Made by a program: the position numbers and the translations under genes. Positions 49,451 through 61,029 of a stretch of 64,000 nucleotides of DNA are shown in pieces. The stretch is taken from NCBI GenBank assembly GCA_020086605.1, contig JACBWW010000020.1, positions 11,854,915 through 11,918,914 on the forward strand. Reading direction: 5' to 3'. Below the pieces are notes generated by a model, which was not told where the DNA came from, ran no database searches, and saw only the letters and a list, made by a program, of their open reading frames with translations. The DNA comes from Lanius collurio (taxonomy: Eukaryota > Chordata > Aves > Passeriformes > Laniidae). Numbering within the stretch: position 1 is the first letter of the stretch; every line of letters begins with the position of its first letter.

Positions 49451-52400
49451 CCCCCCCCAAACTTAACCACTGCATAGATGCCATCTTCCAAATAGAGTTG
49501 TGATTTAAAAATATATTTGCAATTGCTTTTTAATGTGGACTTGAAGAAAGTTTTTCTGTACACAGTGAGATGATATATGATTATTTCCCAAGAGAGACAA
49601 AATATATTAATTGTATATATGTAAAATATATATATATGTGTATATATATATAGGTGTGTATGTAATTATAGATATGCAATTGGATGAGTAGAAAACAAAA
49701 CATTAGAAGTGTTATTTGTCACCAGGCCTCCCGTGTACAAAACAAATGGGCAATCAGATAATGTTAGTACAATTAAACTTCACATTCAAAAGAAAAACAT
49801 ATTAAATAACATATCTTTATGGCAGAGTAGGTCACTAAAACACCACAGAAAAATTTTATTTTTACTTGCAAAGTTCAAGATCAACATCATCATTTATTTG
49901 TCTGACATCCTAATAGAGTTTTCCTTGGCAGAATTCTTCAAGATAATGCATTATATGCACTCTAAAGCAATGTCTACAAGAGTTTTCTGAGATAAACCTC
50001 TGTATTCTGCAAAACAGTAATGATCCATTAACATCAGTGGCATGCTGGATACATGCAGAGCTCTACATTAAAGAATGAAATACTGGATGGGTACCATGAG
50101 ATTTCTTATTCCACAGTTCTTAGAGAAGACCCTCTGTATTTTAAATATGGCCTATATTTAGTCTACTCTTCTGGAAAAAAAAATCAACATTTAGGATATT
50201 TGGAGAAAAATCTTACTCTAAACCAGAAATGTATAGGGGAAATTTCTTTAAAAAAATACTGCTCAATTTCTCTGATTGCAGAAGAATATAAAAACCCCCA
50301 AATGCAGAAATTCAGGCTTCTTAAACATGGGAATTCTGTTGTTAAAAGTGGACTAAACTTTTTATTTAGGCTTTCTCTTTCTCCCCATTTATAAGCTAGT
50401 AGCAGATTAATCTTGTCTTGTGCACATGCATGTTAAGTTTACTTTCTTTTTCTTAATGTCTTTTATCATTTTGCCCCACACTGGCCTATTGAAACCTGCA
50501 AACAGGGACTGGTACATGGTGATGATATGAAATAACCTCTTCTTGAGGTTTGGATGCCTGCTTTGACAACAAAGTAGATTATAGTAGAAGACATTTTGTG
50601 TATTAAAAAATATATATAATTTATTTATCACCAGTGTATGGTTTTTATACACCATCATAGCCACTAATTAATTTCTAATAAATTAATGAAATTTAGATTT
50701 ACCTAGGCAACAAAAAAGGAATACTCAGGAACGAAATTGAATTAATTTCAAAACCAGTATTCACATGGTTTCTACTTGGCAATCAGTCAAATTTCAAATA
50801 GAGTTGATACTTGATAGAAGTTTACCCTATTGTCTCCACTTTTTGTGTTTACATGGGTGTCTAGATGTAGAGAGCTGCATTTCAAATAGGCTTACACATT
50901 GGTATAGATAATTTGAAAAAAATACCTTTGGTCCCTTCAGGGTGAAAGCTGCAACATAATAAATTTTTGCATTTTTTTAATGTGTATGATAACAGGCCTT
51001 TGAGATTTGTAATTTAATATTCATTTAACGAAGTACGTTTATACATAATTCCTAAAGAGGTTTGAATAAAATTAAAATAGTGGTTCAAACATCTCAGGTA
51101 TATTGCATACATCGTCAAGTATTCCACTGAAGATTTACAAATTGCCTGTGAAAAGAGATTTGGAAGAATTATGTTTAAGTAATATGAAACTTCTATCTCA
51201 CACTGGCAAGATTAAAGATCAAGTTTTTCTGCAGTGTATAACTTACGGTGTAAATAGATCTTTTGGTTTTTTTAATTATTCAAACCATGGATTAAGTATA
51301 TGGCTTATATTTTAAATGGATTTTACTGGTTCATACCCAAACCCTTAAAGCTCTTCATACTTTTACAATACATATGCAGAAGATTAAAAAGAGTTTAGAG
51401 TTTAGGTCCATGGGCTTTGTTGTATTAAAGAAGGGAAACAATTTATCTGTCGTGATATGGTAATGTACAGCAGTATTAATGATTCCATACTGCTTCAGTG
51501 AACAAAAAGGTATTGCTGTACCTGGAAACAACCCACTGCTTCTCCTGCAGCTCACCTCTGCCGGACTGTCCAGAATTCAAATAGTCTTTTTTTTTTTAAT
51601 AATCCATTTATCAAGGATCAGACTGAAAACACATATAAAAAAGCACACATCCTTTGTTTTGTGTCTACACTACTGAATGAATACTTTAGGATTAATGTTT
51701 GGTTCTAACATTTTTCTTAACATGGGAGTTTAACTGTTAAGAGCCAGCTTACAGCACGGCTCATAGTAGAAGAGGATTGAAACATGTCCACAGCAAAGTT
51801 GTTCAAAATCTCCATCAGAATCAGAAAAGTTTCAGGTTTGTGACACAAAAGCAGTATTTCCCAAGAGAAAGTAGTGGACAAATGCAAGAAGCAGATTAAG
51901 TTTTCTCAGGAAGAAGCAAATTGATAAGGCCATTTCCACCAAGTCACTGAGTCCAAATGCCACGTGCCAGAACACAGAGCCAAACATCAGCTAGGCAGAA
52001 AACAGCCAAGAACAATCAGCTATAATTAGTTCCCAAACACAGTGCAGATCTTAGATAACCACTCCCAAAATCAACTGACTGTTCTACACTATTGCAAAAG
52101 GATTTTTGATGAAGATCTGAAACAAAAAATACACAGACAGGTATAAAAAAGATTCTGATCTGCAGTAGCATCCTGTACCGTGAAGGTTATCTCAAACTGC
52201 AACAGAAAGTGGAACTCTGTCCTTTTTATTTGTTGCCCTGGATGCATTCATCCCTGAGGTGAAACAGGAAGACATTCATGCCAAATCTTGAAGCAAAGCA
52301 CACTTGTGCATAAAACATGAGCCAAATAATTTAATAAGAGAACAACCTTTTTGCCAGCTTTTTCAAGTCATGTTGGCAGGGTCAAGATCTGTAAAATGTA

Positions 52401-53334
52401 AGTTATTGCTTTTATCTTACTTTGAGTTATTAATCCATGGGTAGACTTAAAATATGTTGAATATCTTCTCAAATGTTCATGGCAAAAATTTAAAATTTAA
52501 AAAAAAATGCAAGAGAGTCTATATGATTTGTGATATCAGCATTGTCATCTTTATTTTATTTTCTTCCCAATAAAAATGTAAGCCACAAAGAGAAGTAGTT
52601 TTATTTTTTTACATAACTACTGGTTCTGTTCTAAAGCACCTAGCTAAGCCTTTTGTCCACAAGCTCTGAAATCATCACAGAATGTAGATAGGTGTACCAT
52701 TTAAAAAAATTTGCTTAAGAAACTATTGCAGTGAGGTGTTGGGGATAATAGAAAATATTAATAATTTATTTTTATCCTATGAGACAATTTATTTTTCTCC
52801 CAGGGAGATGTTGGTTTTTTGCTGTTTCATATAAATACTAACATTTTATACACATCCATACAGAGAAACCCATCTTTCATTAAAAATAGAAAATAGTGTG
52901 TTTATGTGTGTATTTATATACAGATATATGGGAGAAAGACATCTCATACTTCTTCTGCTAAACTATATGGAAATCAGTATGATCACCATGTCTCTTATTC
53001 ACACAGGAAACTTAATGATCTTGAAGTGTGCATCTTTACTAGATAAGAGGGGAAAGAATGATCAGATCACTGCTGCTGTTTATATGGCTGTTTCAATGCA
53101 TGGCCTAGAGCTCATTTGTTAATGACCATGCAAATATGCCGCACATTTGTAAAGAATTAAATTATTTTTCCTCATGCATATTTATGTGTGCATGTGCATT
53201 TTGGAACTCATTAAAGCAGTTTACAAAAGATTCTGTAACAAGCATTCCACTTTCAGCATTGTCCTGGAAATGCATTTGTTTAGGGTAAAATTCAGGAATA
53301 TACTTATATTTCATATAGCAAAAGGTAGATAAAG
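49451..53334. other. Unique AT-rich DNA, no gene identified
   Basis: Frames of up to 113 codons (50053-50394 plus) carry no recognisable domain. A TA-rich tract at 49613-49654 is listed separately. No further repeat or exon is seen. Confidence 0.5.
49613..49654. repeat. TA-rich microsatellite tract
   Basis: Alternating TA with GTGTA interruptions, immediately followed by a short TG-containing stretch. Confidence 0.85.
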
Positions 53335-53822
53335 CATTGGGAGTTAACCCTTAGCTAAGCACTCATACTGCTGCTCACTCCACCACTGCAGCCCCACTGG
53401 GATGGGGGACAGGACAAGAAAAGCAATTCTGAGCAAAGTTGAGTTTAGATAAAAACAGATTAATAAGTGAAGAGAAAAAAAACAAGTGATGCAAAGGCAA
53501 GCACTCACCGCCTCATGAAGTCTGATACTCTGGCAGTCTCTGAAAAAGTGCCACTTTGGAAGTTAAAACTCATCTCTCCTTATTCCTCTGTCCATTTTTG
53601 TTGCTGAGCATGGCATTATAGGATGTGGTATACTCCTTAAATCGGCTGGGGTCAGCTGTCCCAGCTGTACGTGCTCCCAGCTTCTTGTCCATCCCCAGTT
53701 TACTCACAGTGGGGGAAGTAGGGTGCAGAGTGGGAAAATGTCCCACATTAGTGTTACCAACACTGTTTAGCCACAAACCCAAAGCTGCTGTGAAGACAAC
53801 TCCACTCCAGCCACAGCTAGTA
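53335..53822 (-). mobile_element. Degraded avian ERVL-type LTR (antisense)
   Basis: Read on the minus strand, the block follows a common avian LTR I recall, which starts TGCTGGTTTTGGCTGGGATA and ends near GGTTAAACCACGACA. Matching landmarks in plus orientation are the GAGTTAACCC start (about 53341), CACTCACCGCCTCATGAAG, the stretch GCTGAGCATGGCATTATAGG, GGGTCAGCTGTCCCAGCTGT, CTCCCAGCTTCTTGTCCATC, and ACCAACACTGTTTAGCCACA followed by the CCAGCCACAGCTAGTA terminus. The TATA box expected near the GAGCATGAC segment has been lost. Terminal TG/CA dinucleotides and target duplications are no longer legible, so the borders are estimates. No retroviral internal genes adjoin it, so it is a solo LTR relic. 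Confidence 0.68.
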
Positions 53823-54230
53823 AGTAGAGCAGCTGTCTGTATTTTACCTTTTAAAAGAAAGTTTGACTGGAAAAAAACAATATCTACATGCATTCCTGTG
53901 TAAAAACTACTCATAAATACATTGACAAATAGCTTCTTCAGTAAAGTACTTTTACTTTCTCTGGTAAACTACTTCCTGTGAAAATAGGATTTTCTGAGCC
54001 TTCTGAGCCTTTTTACAGTAAAACCACCATTTTCTTGATTTCTTTTTCTCAGAAATAAGGTAAAGTGGGTGGAACTTTATTTTTTTATGTCAGACTTACT
54101 CTGTAGTGAGGCTAAGCAGTGGCTGAAGAAACTATTGTCAAAAGGAAAACAAGAATGTAGGAGATATATTAAGAATTGCTGATGATATATAAAGTAAATA
54201 TGTAGTCCTTCCATATCCATTTTTTTTAGA

Positions 54231-54282
54231 ATAATATTGTATATTAATATAGAATATATATATATATGTCTCCTATATATTA
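54231..54282. repeat. TA-rich microsatellite tract
   Basis: Alternating TA units, including a TATATATATATATATG core near 54255-54268 and a second TATATAT just downstream. Confidence 0.75.
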
Positions 54283-54379
54283 GGACAGCACTGTCACTTT
54301 CAGCGGCATCACAGCCCATTCTTCTGCAGAACCTGCAGGTTAAGCTTGTTCTGTCAAACATCAGAGAGTTCTGCAGTTC

Positions 54380-54406
54380 ACGTGTGTGCGTGTGTGCATG
54401 TGTGCA
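54380..54406. repeat. Imperfect (TG)n tract
   Basis: Alternating GTGTGTGCGTGTGTGCATGTGTG, a potential Z-DNA-forming purine/pyrimidine alternation. Confidence 0.85.
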
Positions 54407-54888
54407 GAGCTGCTTGCCAACCTCCTGTTAGGGTGATCCATAAAATATGGCTTCCATGAACAGCCAAGGAACAAAATCTCCGTTATTTCCCCCAGCATGC
54501 TCCATCAGGTAAGTATAAACCCATGCAAAAAGGAATTTCTAAAGGATTGTTTTCCAAAACAAAAGACTAAAAGTAAGCACAGAAAGAACTGAACCTATCC
54601 TGTACTGCAGGAGAGAATAAGCCATTAGAACATAAATGTCTGCTGTTACTTTTCACAGAAATTTTATAAAGTCAAGTATCTCATACAGAAGTGACAACGA
54701 ATTCAACAAGGGCAGGACAGGAAAGAAGTGTGTGAAAGTGAAAGGATGTTTGGGAAAATGGGTGAAAGGTGGAGAAGAAAGTTACAAAGATACCATCTGT
54801 TACTTTTTTAGCATACGAAGCAGTTTAGGGTAATTCTTAACAGTTCCAGCTCCTTCTCTGGGAACATACAAAAGAGTTGATGTGGTTT

Positions 54889-54900
54889 GGGGGGGGGGGG
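54889..54900. repeat. G12 homopolymer
   Basis: A run of twelve G residues in an otherwise AT-rich region. Its length may be unreliable in sequencing. Confidence 0.85.
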
Positions 54901-55432
54901 AGGTTGTTAATTTTTTCTCCTACCATTCTCCCTCTAAAACCTTTCTAAAAATAAGTGAAACATTAATGGGAGATGAGTACTCTGAATCCACCTCTCCTTC
55001 CCATCACTACATTTTTTTTAAGTTCCATGTTACCTATTTAAACCAATCTGGATAAAGTTCTTTTTCCATTATTTCAGTTCTTCAAATATATATTTAAGGC
55101 CTATTTCTGGGACATACAGAATTTCTGAATAGCAGTCTGTGTCTTTATAAAAATACAATATAAAATGAGGGAGCAACTGTAAGATATATTCAGATTTAGA
55201 AAAGAAATGTTAAAATATATTCTGCTTTTATTCATATTTGCAATTTAACCTTTTATAGTTATTAAATGTAGTATTATTCAGGGTAAATAGAACACATAAA
55301 GGAAATTATGAAATGCAAGAAGTATCTAAGATTAAAATTATTTTGATATTTATCAAAATATAGGCCTATATTCATGTAAATGAATACAGAGGAATATTTT
55401 GATCTTAGATGAAAATACCTATTTTGGTATCA

Positions 55433-55504
55433 TAAAAGAAAGAAAAAGAGAAAAAAATAAGAAAGTCTTCAGAAAAGATGAAGAGAAAAGAAAGGGAAGA
55501 GAAA
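55433..55504. repeat. Purine-rich (A/G) tract
   Basis: More than 90 percent of bases on the plus strand are A or G, with only brief TCTTC and T interruptions. It is low-complexity sequence. The reading frame across it (55478-55702 plus) is lysine- and arginine-rich for that reason alone. Confidence 0.7.
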
Positions 55505-57220
55505 TTATATAAAGCAATAGCTGAAAGAACTAAGATACGTATACAAATTAATTCCTTAAGAAACAAGCAGCTTAAAAGGAAAGGATGCAAATGGAAACTG
55601 AGGAATGAAATACTAAATTTACATTGGATAATGTCTCAAACACAGAATACTCCTATTGAAGACCACATGACTAGCTCAAAAATAAAGTACTATGCAGCAT
55701 GATCCACAGGGTAGCGATAAATTGCACATAAAAGACAGCACTGAAAAATTTAGTACATTTCAAAGGTCAGCTTTCAGCATTATTCTCTACAAAGCCCCTG
55801 CTAAATTACAGAAACATTTACAGAGCAAGCTGTGTGATTTCCAGCAGCCCTAGGAAGAAATTTTCACCAACCTTACATTTTATTCACACAATATTTAGGA
55901 ACCCAGGAACATCTACAAAACCTGCTTATCTGACACAGTGTCTCATATAATCCACAGTAATACAATACTGCAGTTGAATCTCAAGTCTTTTTCCAAAATG
56001 CTTTGTGAAATTATAAACTCTTAGGCTAAATTATCTTTTGAGCCCTCAAATAAATGATATCCTGTCCTCCACAAAAATTTTTGCAAAGATATTAACTGAA
56101 ACCATCTTTCACAAATTATGAATTAGGATTCCATTAGTGATGAGTTATAATGGTGTCTCAGCCACATGCTGATCAAAATATTTTCTTCTGTTCTTTCCAA
56201 AGGATCACCTGATTTAAAACAGACATTTATACTATTTTTGCTATAATGTAATACTTTATTTCTTATACTAATAATATTTGCTTTCACTTATTCCTATGTA
56301 ATATTCCTGCATGTTTGTAGGATGCCACATATTTTTGCATCATCAACAGATTTCATCATTACATTCCTGCTTTTAATATAAATGTCACAATAATGGAAAG
56401 ATTAATTTTCCACAGACACAAAATTTTATGGCGAAAGTTACATCATACTTATTACTACTCTTTGTTTCTTATTTGAGATCTATTTTGGATTTTCTTGATC
56501 AAAAACATAAAAAATCTTCTGAGGAATCATAATTCAGTAAAGTTCATGTAGTTGCACCATGTTCAGTTAAATGATGCTTTGTTACTACCAGTTTCAATAA
56601 CTTTAAAAAAAGTGTTTCTGCTACATTGCTTTGCGGACCATCTTGTCACACTTTTAAGCTCATTTTGAAGGTTAAAGTAATATTTTCCATCATTATAAAA
56701 ATTAGATGAGTGGTTAAATGTTTACATTCTCTTTAAATACTCTAAAATATTATTTTCTAATGAACTAATGTTAAAACATAAAAATGAAAAAATGTTAATG
56801 GAAATAGCTAGGCTCTCTTAAGTTGCAGTTCAAAAGAAACAAAAATACTTCTAATTAATATTCAACTTTTTTATTTAAGAAAAAAGCCAAACTATGGTAT
56901 AGCTAGTCTCTAAGGAGCAGCCTAGTTTACTTGCATTATTGCAACACTTTCTCAAAAAGAAATTATTTAAAACAGCCTTTGTTGTTAACTTAGACTTCTT
57001 CCCTCAACCTATTTATATGAAAATAATATGCACAAAGAGAAAGATAATTAAGATAAACAAACTTAAAGTTAACAACACCATCCAGATATTTAAAACTTTG
57101 GTTTACTTGTGAAACAAACAATTTGATTGATCATATCCTTTAGAACCTCTCTAATAAAAGACTCTCATCAAATATAAAATATTCCCATTAACACTCGTAG
57201 CAGCCAAGGGGCCTCATAAA

Positions 57221-57606
57221 TATCACAGAACCGCAGAGCCACAGAATGGGTCAGGTTGGAAGGGACCTTACTGAGTCATCTAGTCCAAGCTCCCTGCTCA
57301 AGCAGGGACATCCCAGAGCACAAGGCACAGGATTGTGTCCACATGGTTCTCAAGTGTCTCCAGTGAAGGAGACCCCACAGCCTCTCTGGGCAATCTGTTC
57401 CAGTGCTTGGTCACCTGCACATTTAGGTAGCGCTTCCTGTGCATCTGTTTCTGCCTGTTGCCTCTTATCCTATTGCTTTGGCACCACTGAGCAGAGCCTG
57501 GCTCCATCCTCTTGAAAGCTTTCTGTCAGATACTGACAGACATTGATGAAATTTCCTCTCTTTCATACCTTCTTGAGACTGAGCAGGCCCAACTTTAATC
57601 TTTAGG
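57221..57606 (-). mobile_element. CR1 LINE 3' end (minus strand)
   Basis: The left edge carries CR1 terminal octamers in reverse (CACAGAACCGCAGAGCCACAGAATGG, about 57224-57249), followed by GGAAGGGACCTTACTGAGTCATCTAGTCC, the hallmark antisense CR1 3' UTR. The minus strand from 57507 to 57298 stays open and includes RKRYLNVQVTKHWNRLPREA and VGSPSLETLENHVDT, the CR1 ORF2 C-terminus. Similarity ends near 57606 after the LLSLKK-coding segment. The 3' terminus is intact, as expected for a CR1 insertion. Confidence 0.92.
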
Positions 57607-58079
57607 GCTGTCTTTTTCTTTTGGAATGCCTTGTTATATTTTTTCCCTTTCCAACTCAGTAGGAAACATAGTTCAAAAACTACTGCAAAATTGAAATACT
57701 GAATTTCTCTTTATAAAAACAGATATGATAAAAGTGCTAAAAATCAGAAATACACTACATTTTTCAGTAGTCTAACATTCAGTGGCAGTGTGATTGTGTT
57801 TTGTCTAACAGAAAGAAAGGCAGCTCAGATCTCACGTAAGTTTCACTCTCCCAGCTGTACCATGCTGAGTATCACTTCATTCAGCACAAGCACCGTTTCC
57901 TTAGATCAGTATTGCTCCACTTGTTGACTTCTTGTTTCAGTTTATGCCTGCTGTGTTTCACCCTGACAACATGCACCACTATGAAGTGCCTTGTCTGAAC
58001 TTGCTTTAGCTTATAAGAATTTGTCATCTGTCAGAGGACCTGAAATAAATCCACTTCTCTTGATGAAGTTTTGCAGGTA
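57607..58079. other. AT-rich segment inside the minus-strand CR1 remnant
   Basis: Between the CR1 3' end and the next recognisable CR1 segment there are about 530 bp, where an intact element would have roughly 200-230. Much of this stretch is AT-rich and not CR1-like as far as I can read. It may be an insertion or a non-homologous junction between two CR1 copies. Confidence 0.4.
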
Positions 58080-58262
58080 CTGAAGGCAGGAACTTTCATT
58101 TCTCTGGACCTCCTACCTGTTCTTCTGTTATTATACATCAGGAGGTTCTTGGCCTGCTTTGCTGCCAAGACACGATGCTGTCTTATGCCCAGCTTGCCAT
58201 CTACCAGCACCTCACAGCTCTTCTTAGCAGAAATGCTCCCCTGCCAGTCCGGGACCAGTCTG
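58080..58262 (-). mobile_element. CR1 ORF2 reverse-transcriptase C-terminal fragment
   Basis: On the minus strand, 58222-58154 encodes KSCEVLVDGKLGIRQHRVL and then AAKQ, matching the CR1 ORF2 segment of the form EKDLGVLVDDKLAMSQQCALAAK that lies upstream of the LEYCVQFW region. It has the same orientation as the flanking CR1 pieces. The flanks on both sides are hard to align. This segment supports a single minus-strand CR1 that has lost most of ORF2. Confidence 0.7.
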
Positions 58263-58799
58263 TGTTATTAGAGATGTTTCAGTGCTGTGACCACATGCAG
58301 ACCTCTAGTTCTACCTGTTTGTTTCCCAGTCATGAGAGACTGGAGAAAATGATTACTGGCTCAAAACAACAGAAATGAAGATGAGGGGTGATAGGGGAAG
58401 GCAGTGCAAATTCTGTGCAAAGTGGGATGTGCCCTACACCCCACCTGCTGGGGCCTCTAGTCCAGCCCAGAATGTGTGTCAGTCACTGGCACACCTGAAG
58501 ACCCACCTGGAGGGGAGGGCCCAGGAGACCAAAACAGATAAAAGCAGTTGCACAAAGACACACATAGTCATGGCCCATAGTTTTGGATTTTATGGCAGCT
58601 GAGAACACTCTGGAATTCAAATGGTGAATAATAATTTTTGTCTGTATCTTTCTGTGTCTCTCTCTAATTTCTTCCCAAAATCCGGGTAACAAAGTTGGAT
58701 AGGTGAGAGTTTGCTAAGTTAATGCCGTGCAAAATGCTTTATTTAATTCAAATTTTTGCTTTAAAATTTGCCAAGTACCCTTATTTTCTGAAGTTTTCC
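58263..58799. other. Unassigned segment between CR1 pieces
   Basis: Moderately GC-rich sequence lying where CR1 ORF2 (endonuclease and the main reverse-transcriptase body) would be expected, but far too short to hold them. I could not align it confidently to CR1 or any gene. Confidence 0.4.
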
Positions 58800-60380
58800 A
58801 GTAAAATTTATGAAGGACTTTTGTCTAGTTCTCCCTAGCATCACCTCAGGGAAAAGTAGTAGTGCCTCAAGCCCCTTTGAAACAGACAAGAGCTCTACAC
58901 CAGGCTGCATGCATTTCTTTGCATGCACTTGGGGTGAATGTCTCTTCACCCTGCTTTATCATTCTGGTGTTCTTATTCCCACCAATGTGCTTTCTTGGAT
59001 TCCCACCTCTGCCTACCCCTTTCTCACCAAAAGGTGTGTTGCAGTATTTCTTCTTTGATATATCTGGCTTAGGACTCTTTCGCAGATTGACCACTCTGCT
59101 TCAAGAAAAGATGCTTTTGTTCTACTTTGTCAGTTGGATCCCACCACTCCTCAACAACCTTCGATCTTCAGAGATCTTGTGGTCACAAAAAGGAAATTCC
59201 TGCTAATGACATCAGCTGTGCAACCTGGTATTGACCTCCAAGATTTACTCATTCCTGGTCCAACCTTTCTTCTTCACCAGGAGTATGAACGAGACACTAG
59301 ATAGATTGTATGCCCTTAAATCTTATCCCCAGAGTGAAGTAGTAAATCTTCATATGGTCTATGTCTTCCCTGGGAGAGATGTGTGGCTGGACAGCAGAGG
59401 GTATTAGTGCAACACTTCGGTGTTGTCCCTAGAAATTTTGGATCTGAGCACCTGGCAATCAGCAAACCTCCCTAGACAGCAAATTGGTTGATGGGCTACC
59501 CATCTCCCTGAGAAGGGAACCTCTCTCTGCCATCACTTGTTGTGTCTTCTTAGTGTTGATACAGCTCAGGTTCAGTTATGGTGTCTCCCCAGAGAGCGTT
59601 TTTCCCATCGTCTGCTACTAGGGTATTGAACCTGCTCTGTAGGGGCAGAGTTGCAAGGAAGAAGAAACCTGCCTCGTGTTGCAGCTAGTGACAAGTCTCC
59701 TGCCTTTCCTAGTGGGAGACTTTCCATTTGTCATTGCATCATGTTCAGGTTCTGGCTGTTCTGTTCTCTTTTCATGTTTTTCCCCTGTGGGGTCTCTGTG
59801 AACATAGTAAATCCTATGAATGCACTTGTTGCCATTTTCCCTGATGCTGTGCACTTTGCTGACCTCCTCCTACAGCTCCCCCGAATCAGCGCACACCTCC
59901 TTCAGGAAAGGAGCTCATTTCCCATGAGCCCAGCCACAGTAAGAGCTCCCAGGTACTCTCTGCAGACACAGACCTGGAAAGCTGCCTTCTGCCTCCTCAG
60001 CTCTGTCTGAAATTAGGTTTCTGCTGTACCAGGAATATCTACTGTGGCAGGAATATCAGCAGTGGTTCAGTGCCAGCAGCCCTGCCCTACGCCATATCAC
60101 TGTCACGGCTGAGCACTTGCACACTGCCTTCATCAGGGTTTCCAACCTTTCCAGCCCACTCCAGGCACCTGTTCTCCAGGCCTGCACTCATCTAACTTGC
60201 TCCCTACCACCAGGTCCCTAACACTCTCAGGTATCAGCTGAAAACAAACTCCTTTTTGCAGGAGTAACTGAAAGGTGTCATTCAAAACTAAAATTTTTTG
60301 AGAAGTAAAGCCTGTGGTAAATTCAGTTCTGCAGCAGCAGCAGACAGTTCCCCTTGCCCTCAAGCTTCCTAGAAGAGCCA
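58800..60380 (-). mobile_element. CR1 LINE 5' region / ORF1 (decayed, minus strand)
   Basis: Read on the minus strand, the block follows the 5' part of a full-length avian CR1: GC-rich leader with the ATGGCGTAGGGCAG region, then an ORF1-like segment with VHSIRE (from about 59854), an acidic and basic stretch, and RKGRRLVTSC. After a frameshift comes LQSRFNTLVADDGKNALWG (59642-59586), resembling the LQNRFAAL motif of CR1 ORF1. A later stretch (about 59160-59070) resembles the KSIFASQV-type sequence preceding ORF2. Numerous frameshifts and stops show it is dead. Most genomic CR1 copies lack this 5' region, so retention is unusual. Assignment is from recalled consensus and the order of motifs. 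Confidence 0.62.
60330..60343. repeat. Short (CAG)n tract
   Basis: Four to five CAG units lie in the GC-rich leader end of the minus-strand CR1 remnant. Confidence 0.7.
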
Positions 60381-60727
60381 TTCCCTATCTGCCTTTACAC
60401 TGTAAGGTTATCTTGCTATGTGATTCTTTTTTTTGGATGAAATTTTTCTTTTGCCCAGGTTCTAGGGTCTAAATACAGATTCTCTGATCTTTGCTTCTCT
60501 TTACTTGAAAGGAAGCCAACTGGCTGACAAAAACACTCACTGTAAAACAGAGTACAGTCCATTTGTGGTTAACATAGCCCCAGCAGGATTTTCACCACCA
60601 GAAATCTCACTGCACATTGTTTTGATGTGGCTTTCACTGCAAACTGGTATTTCCAGGGAAAAGAAATGCCTTTTTCTAATTGAATTAAAAAGTATACATT
60701 AAAAAATAAAATTCCAATTCTGTAGAA
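60381..60727. other. Unique DNA between CR1 remnant and solo LTR
   Basis: No gene or repeat is recognised. A T run near 60427-60435 is the only notable composition. Confidence 0.5.
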
Positions 60728-60733
60728 AATGAA

Positions 60734-61023
60734 TGTTATAGTGAGGGGAATCCTTACAACATGAATAAGACAGTGATGAACTTGGAAGGAAAGATGAAGC
60801 GATATTTCTGAAGATGTTCAGAGATGATTTATTCCTCCAGCCCCATGGCTGGAGTTCCCAAGCAGACCCCAGTCACAGGCCCCTCTCTCTTTCCCAGGCC
60901 CTGGGCACCCCAAACCACCCAATCAAGAGCAGTTATGGGGCACACGAGACATGGGAGCAGGGACAGGAACAGACCCGTACACTGCAGGGTCCCTCCCCCA
61001 GGATTTCAGAAGGCACCTCCACA
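60734..61023 (-). mobile_element. Solo LTR of an avian endogenous retrovirus (second copy)
   Basis: A 290-bp block begins TGTTATAGTG and ends CCTCCACA, flanked by a perfect 6-bp target duplication AATGAA at 60728-60733 and 61024-61029. It is clearly homologous to 16966-17215. Shared landmarks include AGATGAAGCG, GATGTTCAG, ATGGCTGGAGTTC (ATGGCCGGAGTTC in the other copy) and ACCACCCAATCA. On the minus strand AATAAA lies at 60828-60833, again placing the sense direction on minus with U3 at the 61023 end. It carries about 40 bp near the U3 terminus that the other copy lacks. No internal retroviral sequence adjoins, so this too is a solo LTR. Family name not known to me; the 6-bp duplication favours an alpharetrovirus or ERVK-like integrase. 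Confidence 0.87.
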
Positions 61024-61029
61024 AATGAA

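Larger units (their letters stand above)
53823..57220. other. Unique DNA with several simple repeats
   Basis: No confirmed gene. The region contains AT-, TG-, G- and purine-rich simple tracts, listed separately, and one candidate start codon plus splice donor at 54447-54508 discussed among the findings. The remainder is AT-rich and unassigned. Confidence 0.5.

Noticed and set aside
55478..55702. Lysine/arginine-rich 74-codon frame
   Set aside because: It is a by-product of the purine-rich low-complexity tract.
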